DNA of 64,000 nucleotides from Lunularia cruciata (Eukaryota > Streptophyta > Marchantiopsida > Lunulariales > Lunulariaceae): positions 1,217,303 to 1,281,302 of the forward strand of contig OX419759.1 of assembly GCA_948567375.1 (NCBI GenBank), read 5' to 3'. The notes beneath the pieces are model-generated. The model had not been told where the DNA came from. It saw only the letters and a list, made by a program, of their open reading frames with translations, and ran no database searches. A program made the translations under genes and the position numbers. This document shows, in pieces, positions 33,729 to 44,499 of the stretch. Position 1 is the stretch's first letter. Each line of letters starts with the position of its first letter.

Positions 33729-36673
33729 TCACTCGAACGTCTTGATAGTAGCCAGATCCGCAATCATCTGCTCGATTTTCTCATCATCCATGCGTCCTTT
33801 TTTCTGAAAGACAAGTTGATCGGTAAGCGCAATTTCGACTAAATATGCAACTTATGAACCTTAGGTCTAAGTTCGAATCACGTGAACTCAACTTGTTACC
33901 AGTAAAATCACGTCCCCACCCTCAATATCAAAGAACAGCGGTGAGAGCTTGCTTACAGCGATAGAAGGGACCAAAGCCTTGGCTTCTTCAACTGTCTCCG
34001 GACACAGGTTTCCAATAACACAGACCTATCCATTCAAGCGGAAAGTTGCTGAGTCATGGTGCAGAGAGACGAAAGCTTGCATATGTAACAACGTCTTAGA
34101 TGCTAACACTGAAGATGAGAGAAAAGTGGTCAAGAATAAGATCAATCCTGGAAAGCAAGCACCCTAGGAGTAAAGATCTGATGTAATATCTGTGCAAAAC
34201 TCACTACTTCGAGAATTGAGATCCATAGCATCCGTTTGTACGTCCCAAACATCACAAACCAGCTTATTGCACAGCCGACAATCAAAGCGATCCAAAGAGT
34301 AGACTGCCAGAAGAGCATTTAGCAAACATATGTAACTCATCGCATATTGGTCTGAAGCTCAGCGAGAAAAGTACCTCAAATTCTGCTAGTTGGTTTCTGC
34401 TTAGTACACTGAAAGTCTTAGTCAAGAAATAACCCCAAAGAACTTTCCTTGCAATATTGAAGAGTGGAAATATCTGTACTAGTTCACAGCAAGTTTAGAT
34501 TCTGTACTAGTTCACGGCAAGTTTAGATTCTGTGGGCGGATTTCCCTCGCGTTTGACCTTGTATATTGGACTTCGAAGTATAGCTAGTCAAAAGATAAGT
34601 ACGGCAAACTCCAAGAATGAGCCTAGAATTTCAGACCACATAGCGGTTATTTGGAAGAGAGAAGTTTGTAAAGAAACGGCCTCCATGGGGTGAGCTCAGA
34701 ACGAACAGAGGACTCTCTAACGAGTAATTGTAGTCTAGGAATCTCTGCTGCTCTTCAGACACCGACTTGGCATCGAAGAAAATTGGTAGAAAACTCCCTC
34801 AACAAGTTTAATCCATAAGAGCGATCGCTGTATTTTCCTTAAAAAAACCCTTTTCACAAGAACAAGAGTAACAGGATCTACAAAAGTTCTAACTTAAACT
34901 CATTTGCGATGTTTTACAAGGATACTCTCGAACCTGCTTCACAGCATTAGGGTTCTGGTAGTGACTGAACCGCTTCACGTACTGCAGGGACTTCTCAAAA
35001 ACCCTTCACAGCCACAAAATCAAACACTTAAGTTGATGTGTCCCTAACGACATATTTGAGTAATGAGAAGCCATTCATGGAACGGGGGATCCAGGATCCA
35101 CTCAGGACCGAACCGGACACATGCATTGGAGATACAGGCAAGAAAAAATGCAAGCAAGCAAGAGAGGCGAAATGACAGGAAGGCGAACTACGCAAGTATA
35201 TACAGAGTGAAACATAATCCAAATCGTTCGAAAGCAGAAACGAAAATGGATACATTCCATGATTATTATGCACAAGCAAAATTGTTAGAAACAGAGGCGA
35301 AAATTGATGCACTTCTAAGTAGCATGCTAATGGACATCAGCAACATGCAAAGTCCTGTTGAGCAGATCGACGCAAAGGGAAGCAAGGGGAACACATCGAA
35401 CAAGTAGGAAGGATGTTGGGCTGGACCGTAGTGTGGCGGGGACTGGACATAGAGAGAAATGAGGACAGAAGCCGTTCGATGAACGGGAGATCCAGAACTC
35501 GTCCGGGATATAGAGAAATACGGGATAGTGTAGATCACATCATGCGTTATGAGCGCATGAGTCCCAAAACACTAAGTACTAGAAGGAAGCAGACAGACGG
35601 TCATAGTAAGCCTGCATGGACCATCACCGGACACCGGACTTCATCAGTGTCCCAGGAGGTGCCGAAGTAGCTGGGCAGATGCCAGTACCCCTCGTACCGA
35701 GTTTCTGTTCGAATCCTTATGCGTGCCGAGGGAGATGATCCTAAAGAGATATTGAGTACTGGAATGATATGATCCTTACGACACATCTGTCAACTTGCTG
35801 AACATATGTTCCGTACGCTGCATAGTTGCATTCAATTTATGATAAAGGTAATCTCTAACTTTCTCAATTTCGAAGAGTATGATGTTTAGAGAAACTAGAG
35901 AAGACATTTGAACCAAAGAAAAAGGAAAGATGCTTACTGAGAAATCTGGTTTGGGGCATCTTCTGAGAATGACTGCAGCTGCTCATACTTTCGCTGCAAG
36001 ATCAGCGCCACCTCGGCGTTCATAAGGCACTTTGCCTTCACAAAATCTGCACAAGTGAAATCCGTTTTCAGCCTCCATGTGTCTTCACTTGAGCCCCAGA
36101 CCACCACATAAATATCAAGTAACACCTTAAAACCCTAAACCTGAAGAATAATTTTGCGCCATATTTTGCTACCCTGTGCATATGGCCGACAATACTCCAA
36201 CTTCCATGACAAGGATAAAAGCAAACTATCTTCATGTGTGAAGATCAACAAGAGTTGTGCATACTCTGAAGTGACATCGTTCTCTCGTGATTTTCCCTGT
36301 GTTCCCACCAAAAGGCGGAAAGTTTACTACCATCCATTATGAACCCCGTCTCCGAGCTTCATGACTAAATTCGAATACCAATTGGCAAGAACAGAACGAA
36401 GACGCTTGAGATTCACCTAACCTTCGCTCAAAATTCAAAGACGAGAATTTGTTGAAGCTGACACTGACAAGGGGGTATCCACTCCAGCCATTATCGGAAA
36501 TATCAGTCCATTCCCCTCTCTGCGGTAGAGTTCCTGTCTTTCACAATTCTCTGACTCCTAAACATATATAGAAATAAATCAAAAGAAGAAAGAAACAAAG
36601 AAACCGAGGCACCTTCGCCGAGCTTGAGTTCACGGGCATCTTCTTCCTCCGCTGCCTGACCTGGCTTCGACAT
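33729..36673 (-). CDS. NRPB4: RNA polymerase II subunit RPB4 (NRPB4-type)
   Basis: RPB4 pairs with RPB7 as the stalk of RNA polymerase II. Six minus-strand exons join in phase: 36673-36613, 36046-35938, 35003-34926, 34408-34375, 34025-33957 and 33803-33729, each with GT/AG borders. They give 141 residues, close to the roughly 138 of Arabidopsis NRPB4. Landmarks in order are MSKPGQAAEEED with ELKLGE, then DFVKAKCLMNAEVALILQRK, YEQLQSFSEDAPNQISQ, VFEKSLQYVKRFSHYQNPNA, VLSRNQLAEFE, VIGNLCPETVEEAKALVPSI, and the C-terminal MDDEKIEQMIADLATIKTFE. Exon 4 is a 34-nt micro-exon. Plants also have an RPB4 paralogue for Pol IV/V (NRPD4/NRPE4), but the compact length and sequence favour the Pol II form. 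Tandem 28-bp repeats (34474-34529) lie in intron 3. Confidence 0.93.
34474..34529. repeat. 28-bp direct repeat in an RPB4 intron
   Basis: The block CTGTACTAGTTCAC followed by AGCAAGTTTAGATT or GGCAAGTTTAGATT occurs twice in tandem with one mismatch. It lies between RPB4 exons 3 and 4. Confidence 0.8.
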
Positions 36674-37547
36674 GGCGAGAGCACACTGCGCAGTTTAGTT
36701 CCTTCTTTCGGCACTGCAAAACTTGCGGCGTTGCTCGATGAGCTACTCCCGTTGTCCAGAAACTGATCAATTTGCCTGCGGCATCGGCCACATTCGAAAT
36801 TCTCTCGACGTCAATCACTCAATCAAAAACTTCAGGAAGAGTCCTGTCCGGATTGTCGATCTACCTCACTTGCGACGTCGCGGGATGGTACCCGCCGCCG
36901 CGAAGCCGCGACTTCACGTAATAAATCTGCAAGAGTTCTGGGCATCAGATGCTCAATCGATGGTTGAGATCCACTGAGCACCGCAGATTCGATCTACCTT
37001 CCTGTAAACTTGGGGGTTACTATTTCGACGGGTGACCACGGAGGAGAAGAAGCGTCTGGCCTGACGGCATCGCAGAAATCCATCTCCGCGTCTTCTACTC
37101 GGTCATGAAGTTCAATACATAGCACAGAGTCCTTAGGGGAGGCAGAATTTGGGTCTCCCGTCAAGAAGGCTGACCCTCAGCAAGAAAGACTGAAGTACGG
37201 ATCCAGCTTTCCTCCGCAACATCAACTTTCTCTGTGAAGAGTCCAGCGAACATTTGTACTGTAATGTGCACATAGAGCATTTACCGGAGAATGTCCAGCC
37301 ATGCAGGCGTAAGGACAAGTTGCATTTGAGTGGTGAAGAGTTGCCATTATTGGTGAGCGTATGATGGTAAAGATTCACCATGAGGATTATTATGCAATAG
37401 AAAGTGTCCGATAAAGGGTCGTGAAGTTTAAAAACCATTACATTAGGACTTAGACTTCGTCCAATAAGAGGTGACTTATACTTAGTCCGCTATGATGGTA
37501 GCGGATGTGGTGATTACAAATTTTACATGTGATGCAATTTTGGGGGA
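36674..37547. other. RPB4 upstream region, nothing else recognised
   Basis: This is the promoter side of RPB4. A plus-strand frame (36723-36977) and a minus-strand frame (37438-37133) have no motifs. Confidence 0.4.
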
Positions 37548-38015
37548 ATGATTATAAAAGATAGAGGAGAGAAACAAGAAAATGGAAGACCAAAGTGAAA
37601 GATCACATTGAGACTATTGAATAAGGGGAATTCCAAAAGCCTAGAATGAGCTTGGGCTTTGGTATTTATAGACACAATATGAAGCTCTTGAGAAGTTTTT
37701 CAAAAAACTTTCTAAAAACCACTTTCTTAGAGTGCAAGCCAAGCTAACCAAGAAGTTTCTCGAGAAACTTCCTTCTAGAAACCGTCTACTTAGCATGCAA
37801 GCTAAGCTAGTCAAGAAATTTCCCAAGAAACTTCTCCCTAAAAGCTTCCTCTTAGAAGTCACTACTTGGCATACACATATCTTAATGTTTGGAAGGTACC
37901 AAGTAGCTTCCTAGATGCTTCTAGAATATACTTATAATTCTTGGCTATTTTGGCCTATTTGCTACTTTTTTCATCTCGATTAACTCGTTTGTAAACTCCA
38001 TATTGTTATATAATC
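37548..38015 (-). mobile_element. Diverged gypsy LTR (solo or orphan)
   Basis: The segment follows the same plan as the gypsy LTRs at 38956 and 49282 in minus orientation. It has a block like GAATGAGCTTGGGCTTTGGTATTTATAGA (TATA box on the minus strand), then runs of AAGAAG/CTTCTAGAA blocks, and the terminal AAACTCCATATTGTTATA. No polypurine tract or coding sequence follows, so it is probably a solo LTR of a related subfamily. I found no target-site duplication; the borders are approximate. Confidence 0.65.
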
Positions 38016-38955
38016 ACTTTTCTCTATAGTAAAGAGTTTCAATTCTGGAAACTATGGGAGTTAGGTTGATCTGGTAAGCTCTTAGAGGAGATCTCGTAAA
38101 CCAAAGCATGGTTATTTATGAACGGGTCCATACAAATTTAGGGTTTGACTTGGCTTTTCAATCATAGGACCTCCCATATTTTGAGAGTACATATGAGTCA
38201 TGAAAAACATGACCCATTTACATTTAGAGAGCTACAAGAATACCTTCCGTAAGATCTAGGTACTCCACTCACACATCTTGTAGCAATCTACATGATGTCT
38301 CATAGATGTCCCTTTTAAAAATTCTATCATGTCCACTAACTTTAGTCATGAAAAACATGACCCATTAATATTTAGATAGCTACTAGAATACCTCCCATAA
38401 GATCTAGGTATCCAGTCACACATTTATAGTACTCTACATGATGTCCTATAGATGTTCTTTTCTTTAATTTTGGTTGATAACCTTAAAGTGAATCCATAGT
38501 TTATTGTTGAGGAGTATCGACCCATATAAGGTTCCAATTTTTTTCCTAAGGGATTACTAAAGATAGAGGAATTGAATTCAAGTGTCTATAGATATTGGGA
38601 GAAAAATATTTGAGAGAACTCATAATTTCACTTATGGCTAGTTTAAAGAGTCTTCAATATTAGTAAATTAGGAAAAACTCTCGTTTACATGACAATAGGG
38701 GTTTCAATTCCATAATTTATGTGAGGCTTATGGCAATGAGGCATGTGTAGTAAGATTCAATGCGGGCCTATAGAGCAAGAAGGGTACCAAGTGAATGGTC
38801 CATAAAGAAAGTTTACCAACTATAGTAGGTTTTATCATGTCATCTCATAAATTGGAGTTTGGGTTGCAACTTGGGATTAAGAGAGGTGTTAAATTTTAAT
38901 TCTCATTCATCTTCATTAATAGTTTGAAAGGACATTTGTCTAAATATACCAAGTG
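38016..38955. repeat. AT-rich spacer with a 148-bp direct repeat
   Basis: AGTCATGAAAAACATGACCC recurs at 38196 and 38344, each copy followed by the blocks AGCTAC, AGATCTAGGTA and CTACATGATGTC. The copies are diverged. The surrounding sequence has no coding potential and may be old transposon non-coding DNA. It ends with the AAGTG target duplication (38951-38955) of the gypsy element. Confidence 0.6.
38951..38955. repeat. Target-site duplication of element A, left copy (AAGTG)
   Basis: AAGTG directly precedes the LTR terminus TGGAAAAGG and matches 49695-49699, which follows the other terminus TTGTTACA. A 5-bp duplication is typical of Ty3/gypsy integration. Confidence 0.9.
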
Positions 38956-39402
38956 TGGAAAAGGCCAGACCAAGGAGCAAAATAATAGAATGGAAGATCA
39001 CATTGGGACACTTGAATGTGAGAAAACTCTTAATACCTAGTATGAGCTTCGGTTTTGGTATTTATAGAGAGCATGCAAGGCTCTTGAGTTTTGGATTTTA
39101 GGGTTAAGGTTTAGGGTTTAGACCCTAAACTCAAGAAGCTTCCTTTAACCACTTTTTTGGAATGCAAACCAAGTTAATCAAGGAGCTTCCCAAGAAGCTT
39201 TCTTCTAGAAGTCGCCTACTTGGCTTGTAAGCTAAGCTAGTTGGAAGCTTCTAAAAGCTACTTACTTGGGGTGCAAGCTAAGCTAGCTAGAAAGCTTTCA
39301 AAGAAGCTTCCTAAATATTTCTGGAATGTTCTAGGCTAATTTGGCCTATTCATTACTTTATTAGCCCAAACTAACTTCATTGCTAAACTCCATATTGTTA
39401 CA
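38956..39402 (-). mobile_element. 3' LTR of element A
   Basis: This 447-bp LTR ends TG...CA (minus-strand TGTAACAATATGGAG to CCTTTTCCA). It is 34 bp longer than the 5' LTR because of a telomere-like insertion at about 39097-39130. The minus-strand TATA box (TATTTATA on plus, near 39058) and repeated GAAGCTTC blocks are present. Confidence 0.9.
39097..39130. repeat. Telomere-like tract inside the 3' LTR
   Basis: The tract reads TTTAGGGTTAAGGTTTAGGG then TTTAGACCCTAAAC, about three degenerate TTTAGGG units followed by an inverted CCCTAAA. It is absent from the 5' LTR of the same element at the equivalent position and accounts for the length difference. Confidence 0.85.
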
Positions 39403-39414
39403 TATTCCTCCACC
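39403..39414 (-). other. Polypurine tract of element A
   Basis: On the minus strand GGTGGAGGAATA lies directly before the 3' LTR start. The related elements have GTGGGGGAATA at the same place (47673-47682 and 61896-61905). Confidence 0.8.
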
Positions 39415-39448
39415 GTTAGTTGGTGACGTCCTCGCCGTCATTGAAGCT

Positions 39449-41685
39449 TCAAACTCCTAGATAGCCATATGTGCATTTTGGATATGAGAAAAGAGGTTCC
39501 CATGTGGCATCATGAAGAGGATACCCTTCCCAAAGGACCTTGTACTTAGTATGTTGTTGGTGGCCTTGTTGAATATGGCGACATGCAAGGATACAATCAA
39601 CTTCATATTCTTCATGATCATTGATAGGGATGGGAGGAGGAGAAGGTTGGACATAAGAGGGAAAAGAAGAAGAATTAGGGACAAAGGGTTTCAACTTGGA
39701 AATATGAAAGATAGGGTGGATGCGCATATGACAAGACAAGGCAAATTGATAAGCAACAAGAGAAATGATTTGTGTGTGTAATACCAAGAGCTAGCCATAT
39801 GATCTAGATGTGAAATTTGGTTTGGTAACATCTAGAATGATGTTATACATGATGGGCAAAATAGATAAGATAGAAGTATCACCAAAAGAGTACTTCTACT
39901 AATAGGGCAGAAACCGAAATAGACTTGAGAACCTTAGAACCAATAGCTAGACATGATTTAAAGGTGAGAATTGGTTTGGTAACATCTAGAAGGATGTTAC
40001 ACATGATGGAATAAACAGATCAGAAAGAGGTATCACCAAAATGGGACTTCTACTAATAGAGTAGGAACCGAAATATGCCTGAAATCTTTGAAGGCAATTT
40101 TGGAGGCCTAAACGGATGAATTAGGCCTCAAAAATGTGCGGGCCCCCCCCCTTCAAATGGAGAAAAGGCTAGCCTTCCCTCTCCCCTACTTTGTCTCGTC
40201 GAGAGCTTTCCAATGGTACCTTACGTGATTCTGAGATTCCTACAGGAAGATTCCTTAAAAGATTCCCTCCGGTCAAAGCTTGTTTGACCAACCAGATAGG
40301 ACCTAGACCAGACATGTCACCCATCCAAGTAAGTAATCCAAGAGTAGAGCTTGCTGACATGTCACCTATCTGTGTCCCTAATCCTATGGTGGAGCTTCCT
40401 TGGCGGAGATCCTCTTTGTCTATATAATAAAGAGAAGGTGCTCCCTTGGGGCATCGATTGTTTGAGTGTGCAATTTGTGTTTTCTCTATTCTCTTGTCCT
40501 CGGAGTATTACAGTGTGACCACAAAGTGTCCTATCCAATTAGGAGCAAGTTTATGGACTTGGGTATCAAGTGGGAAGGTTAGGTTACTAGACAAGAGTAT
40601 GACCTTATCACCAACTTGAAAGGTGAGATCACAATGATTGTAGTTCGCATATTGTTTTTGACAATTTTGGGCAACAAGGAGATGAGATTTGGCTTGTTGG
40701 AGGGATTGAGATATGGTAGTCAAGAAGGTGGAAGTATGAGGGACATGAGATGGAGGGGGAGCAAGAAGGGAATCCAAAACAAGTGGATCTTGGCCAAAAT
40801 TGAGGAAGAAAGGAGAGAATCCGGTGCTTGCATGTTTGGAATTATTATATGTAAACTCTACAACTGCAAGATATTCATCTCAAGTGGTATGATGAACATT
40901 GACAAAGGCACAAAGTATATACTCCAAGGTGCGATTTGCACATTTAGTTTGCCCATCAGTTTGAGAATGATAGGCCGTGGATAAAGCAAGCTTGGTGCCA
41001 AGTATCTAGAAGAGTGCTTGCCAAAACTTTCCAGTGAAGCAAGGATCACAGTCAGAGATGAGTATATGTGGCATCCCGTGATGCTTGAATACATTGTCGA
41101 AGTAGATTTGTGCCAAGGTTAGAGCATCCATGGTATCAATAGTTGGTGCGAAATGGATTTGCTTACTAACCTTATCCACAAATATCACAATGGTTGTGTG
41201 ACCTTGCTTGTCTTGGGCAAGGATGTGATGAGATCTAAGCTCACATGTTCTCAATGAGTAGATGGAATAGGGAGGGGTTGAAGAAGTCCACTTGGTTTTT
41301 GGTTATTTTCCTTGTTACATTGGCAACTCTCACTTGATTGGACAAACTTCTAAACATCTTGTGTCATGTTGGGCCACCACCATTTATGTTGGAGGGTACC
41401 CAAGGTCTTGTCCACAACCATATGACCAGCAACTGGTAAATCATGGGCTTCTTGAAAGCGCACAAGTCGGAGATCACCTTTGGTTGGAACAAAGATCAAT
41501 TCCTCATGGAATAGAAGGCCTTCCTTGTAGGAAAAGGTATTGTACTCCTTGTTGTATGCTGCAAGATGACCTAGTACCATCCAAAAGAAAGGATCTTGTT
41601 GTAAAAATGTTTGAAACTCAATTTGGACTTTGGAGTCAACGAATTTCATCATAATTGTTGTTGTGATGAGTAGAAGAGACTTCAA
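39449..41685 (-). pseudogene. Element A integrase and chromodomain (interrupted)
   Basis: From high to low coordinates, the integrase N-terminal zinc region (EAHDLPVAGHMVVDKTLGTL, WWWPNM) is followed by LLQPLPIP. The catalytic core comes next (VDKVSKQIHFAP, then HGMPHILISDCDPCFTGKFW, with DRDPRFT mutated to DCDPCFT). Then come the C-terminal barrel (FQVGDKVILLSSNLTFPLDT and LAPNWIGHFVV) and the chromodomain (YKVLWEGYPLHDATWEP at about 39500-39550). The solo LTR at 39777-40512 interrupts between the C-terminal barrel and chromodomain, and other stops break the frame. It would have inserted element cDNA, with the chromodomain steering it to chromatin. Confidence 0.88.
39777..40512 (+). mobile_element. 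Solo LTR of family X (736 bp) inside element A
   Basis: The ends are TGTAATAC and GTATTACA (8-bp terminal inverted repeat, TG...CA) and it is flanked by GTGTG at 39772-39776 and 40513-40517. Removing it plus one GTGTG restores the chromovirus frame, as seen in the uninterrupted relative near 61510-61530. It contains a duplicated block TTTGGTAACATCTAGAA...GATGTTA, a poly-C tract (about 40142-40151) and a TATATAATAAAG element near 40422. Orientation is inferred from that element. No internal sequence remains, so it is a solo LTR. Confidence 0.9.
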
Positions 41686-41699
41686 ATCAGGTCATCGCG

Positions 41700-43440
41700 A
41701 TAGGACATCAAGGATGACATGGAATCAATCCGTTTTGTACTCAAGTTTGATGTCAAACAACTATAGTTGTTCCTCCCATCAATGTGTTGACTCTTCATGT
41801 GTTCCAAATGTAATGTCTGCAACAAGGGCTTGTGATTAGTTTGCATGACCACTTGTTATCCTAAAAGACAATGTCTCCATACCTTGGTGGCATATACCAT
41901 TGCTAGTTGTTCTTGATCTCAAGCAAAGTAATTCTTTTTTGTTGTATTTAGTCTATGAGACACAAAGGCAACGGGATGCAATCCATTTATGAATTCCTCT
42001 TGCAACACAACTCCAATTGCAAAGTTAAAAGCATCAAAATCAACCACACATGGTAGTTGAGGATCATATAGTTTAAGAATTGGTCTTGAAGACACCAAAT
42101 GTTTTAGCTTTTGGATGCTTTTTTGTGCTTGTTGGTCCATTGAAAGCTCAAGTTTTTCCCCAAAAGATTGGTCAATGGTGCAGTCACATGAGCATAGTCG
42201 TGGATGAACCATCAGTAAAAGCTAGCCAATCCATTAAATGCCCATACTTTAGTAGCATCTTTCAAAATAGGCCAATCAATGATGGCCTTGATTTCTCCTC
42301 TTCCATCTTGATCCCCTCCAACAAGATCTTGTGACCCAAGAAGGTAACTTCCTTTTGCCAAAAGATATACTTTGACTTCCTGCAATAAAACTTCCATTGT
42401 TGTAGTTCTCTTAGGACTTCTTGCATGTGCTTCACACATTCTGCCTCTATCTTGCTATAGATTAAGATATCATCCAAGAACACCACCACGTACCGATCCA
42501 ACAGTCCATCCAACACCCAATGCATTTGATCCATGAAGACTATTGGAGCATTAGTGAGCTCAAAAGGCAAACTCTCCACTCAAAATGTCCATACCTTTTG
42601 CAAAAGGTAGTCTTTTGCACATCCTCCCTATCAATAGGGATTTGCTAGTAGTCGCTACAAAGATCCAACTTAGAGAAGTATCATGCTCCACTCAATTGAT
42701 CAAGCAAGTCATCAATTAGGCAAAGGGTATGCATTCTTCATTGTTTGTTTATTGAGCCCACGGTAATCAATACCAAAATGAGTACTCCATCCTTATTTGG
42801 AGCAAATAGTACCAATGCTCCCCAAGAAGATGTATTATGTTGTATGAAATCCTTCTCCAACAACTTTGTGAGTGTTGTTTGCAACTCCTTCAACTCCTTT
42901 GGTGAGAGCCAATAGATTTGTCTACTCATTGGAGTACTCCCTAGTAATAAATCAATCTTGAAAGGCATACCACAATCAGAGGGTAATCCCTTTGGTAGAT
43001 CATCCGGAAACACATCTACAAACTCTTAAACTATTTGATCAACCATTGCTTGATGAGGCTCCTGAATCTCCTCAAATTCTCCTTGTGCAATTGGCTTGAT
43101 CCACATCACAAAAATAGACTTATTTTCTTCCAAAGCTTGCTCTATAACTACTTCATTGATAAACTTCCCATCTAGGAACTTATCTTTTTTCAAGGTTTGC
43201 TCTATGGCTGCTTTCTTGAGAAACTTCTACCTTGGGACTTCACTTCTTTCAAAGCTTATCTATGGCTACTTTCCTTACAAAATTCCCATCTTGGGACTTC
43301 TATTCCTTCAAAGCTTGCTTTATGGTTGCTTTCTTTCCAAACTTCCTATCTTGCGACTAGCTATTCTTAGGTGTCTTACTCAAAGGTGCCAGACAACTTA
43401 ATCGGAAATTCCTACCTTGGTGTTGTACTTGAATTTATTG
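41700..43440 (-). pseudogene. Element A reverse transcriptase and RNase H
   Basis: The RT begins with MFPDDLPKGLP and DCGMPFKIDLLLGSTPMSRQ, then LSPKELKELQ. Its palm shows PFELTNAPIVFMDQMHW and the intact catalytic VFLDDILIYSK. RNase H follows (LKLYDPQLPCVVDFDAFNFA, GVVLQEE), then weaker sequence into the integrase spacer. Stops and small indels separate these blocks, so it is not functional. The normal role is copying element RNA into DNA. Confidence 0.88.
43090..43400 (-). repeat. Degenerate 60-bp coding repeats between protease and RT (element A)
   Basis: About four units of roughly 60-66 bp each hold the plus-strand blocks CATCTTGGGACTT and AAGCTTGCT/TATGGCTGC. On the minus strand they encode degenerate copies of a 20-residue unit like QDGKFVxKATIExALKxxxS. 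Element B has three cleaner units at the same place. Confidence 0.75.
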
Positions 43441-43950
43441 TCATGTCCAATCAAATTGAACCTTATGACGTTCAAGCCAAGGTAGTCCTAGAATGACATC
43501 ATAGTGTAGAGGTGTCACTACAAATCTCATACACTCCAAATACTCCTTCTTGAGGTACAAAATGCAAAACCTTTCTACCATTGGCCATCATCAATCTACT
43601 TCCAATTACTAGCTTGATAGGAATACCCAATTCCTTTGCTAATTGTATAGATATGTAATCTTTGAACTTGCAAAATCAACCAAAATCCTACAACCATGAT
43701 CAGATATCATACCTTGCAAGTGAAGCAAACTTGCATAGGTCAAGCCTTCAATCCTATTGGAACTAATCAAGTTTCCAATAGGCAGCTCAATTCCTCCTAT
43801 TAGGATTCCTCATTTCCCTAATCATTCAGCTCCATAAATTCCATTTGGACGACTTGTCAAGGTCGCTCATTCTTGAGTGGACATTATTCAATGCGGTGTC
43901 CAATTTGCCGACAATAAAAGCATCCACTATTTAGTTGAAATCTTTGATGA
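43401..43950 (-). pseudogene. Element A protease and zinc-knuckle region
   Basis: The minus strand reads, from high coordinates, CFYCRQIGHRI (a CCHC knuckle, just beside the insertion of element B). Sequence equivalent to the DVILGLPWLE aspartic protease region of element B follows near 43500. Frameshifts are present. Confidence 0.75.
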
Positions 43951-43955
43951 TCTAT
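43951..43955. repeat. Target-site duplication of element B, left copy (TCTAT)
   Basis: TCTAT precedes the element B terminus TGTAACAATATGG and matches 48261-48265 after the other terminus TTTTACA. Joining the flanks restores element A's coding frame (RPLSIIDHQRFQLN). Confidence 0.92.
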
Positions 43956-44104
43956 TGTAACAATATGGAGTTTAGCGACAAAGTTAGTAGGGCTAACGAA
44001 GTAGCAAATAAGACAAGCTAGCCTAGAATATTTTGGAAATATCTAGGAAGCTTCTTGGGAAGCTTCTTGCTAGCTTAGCTTGCATCTCAAGTAACTTCTA
44101 GAAG

Positions 44105-44122
44105 GAAGCTTCTAGAAGCTTC
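44105..44122 (+). promoter_or_regulatory. Perfect four-unit heat-shock element in element B 5' LTR
   Basis: GAAGCTTCTAGAAGCTTC is GAA-nn-TTC-nn-GAA-nn-TTC, the consensus bound by trimeric heat-shock factor. It is placed about 130 bp upstream of the TATA box. The same 18 bases are conserved in the 3' LTR (47989-48006). More GAAnnTTC pairs lie at about 44038-44060, 44157-44182 and 44223-44231. Confidence 0.75.
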
Positions 44123-44252
44123 CAACTAGCTTAGCTTGCACGCCAAGTAAGCGGCTTCTAGAAGGAAGTTTCTTGAGAAACTTCTTGGTTAATTTGGCTT
44201 GCACTCTAAGAAAGCGGCTTGAGGAAGCTTCTCAAGGGCCTTGTATGCTACC

Positions 44253-44260
44253 TATAAATA
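44253..44260 (+). promoter_or_regulatory. TATA box of element B 5' LTR
   Basis: TATAAATA sits in a position shared by all LTRs of this family, downstream of the heat-shock elements and about 105 bp from the LTR end. Confidence 0.75.
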
Positions 44261-44365
44261 CCGAAGCCAAAGCTCATGCTAGGCATTCAAAGTTTTCACT
44301 CATTCAAGTGTCCCAATGTGAACTTCCATTCTCATATTTCTCTTCTCGGTCTTGGTCTTTTACAT

Positions 44366-44376
44366 TGGTATCAGAG
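44366..44376 (+). other. Primer-binding site (tRNA-iMet type), element B
   Basis: TGGTATCAGAG, one base after the LTR end, is complementary to the 3' end of initiator methionine tRNA, the usual primer for plant LTR retrotransposons. Element A has TGGTATCGGAG at the matching place. Confidence 0.88.
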
Positions 44377-44499
44377 TACAAATGGGATGGATGGAATTTA
44401 TAGACCACCAAATCCACTTCTGCCAAACCATTGGGATTTTCATGTCCAAGTATTACCCAAGCATCATTTCACACAATTCATCACCTTGTGCTTTGGGTA

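Larger units (their letters stand above)
43956..44364 (+). mobile_element. 5' LTR of element B
   Basis: This 409-bp LTR starts TGTAACAATATGGAG and ends GGTCTTTTACA. It holds clustered GAAGCTTC blocks upstream of a TATA box. The R region should start some 30 bp after the TATA box. Confidence 0.92.

Noticed and set aside
35063-35670. Plus-strand frames within RPB4 intron 2
   Set aside because: They have charged, plausible composition but no motif and no splice partners, and lie in an intron of a well-supported minus-strand gene.
37548-38015. Terminal TGATTATA...TATAATCA as a DNA-transposon inverted repeat
   Set aside because: The interior clearly follows the gypsy LTR plan, and no matching target duplication was found. 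The short inverted match is likely chance.
39512-40984. Plus-strand frames of 89-122 codons over element A
   Set aside because: They are antisense to the integrase and chromodomain of element A or lie in the solo LTR.
43096-43401. 101-codon plus-strand frame rich in repeated phrases
   Set aside because: It is the antisense of the 60-bp protease-RT linker repeats of element A.
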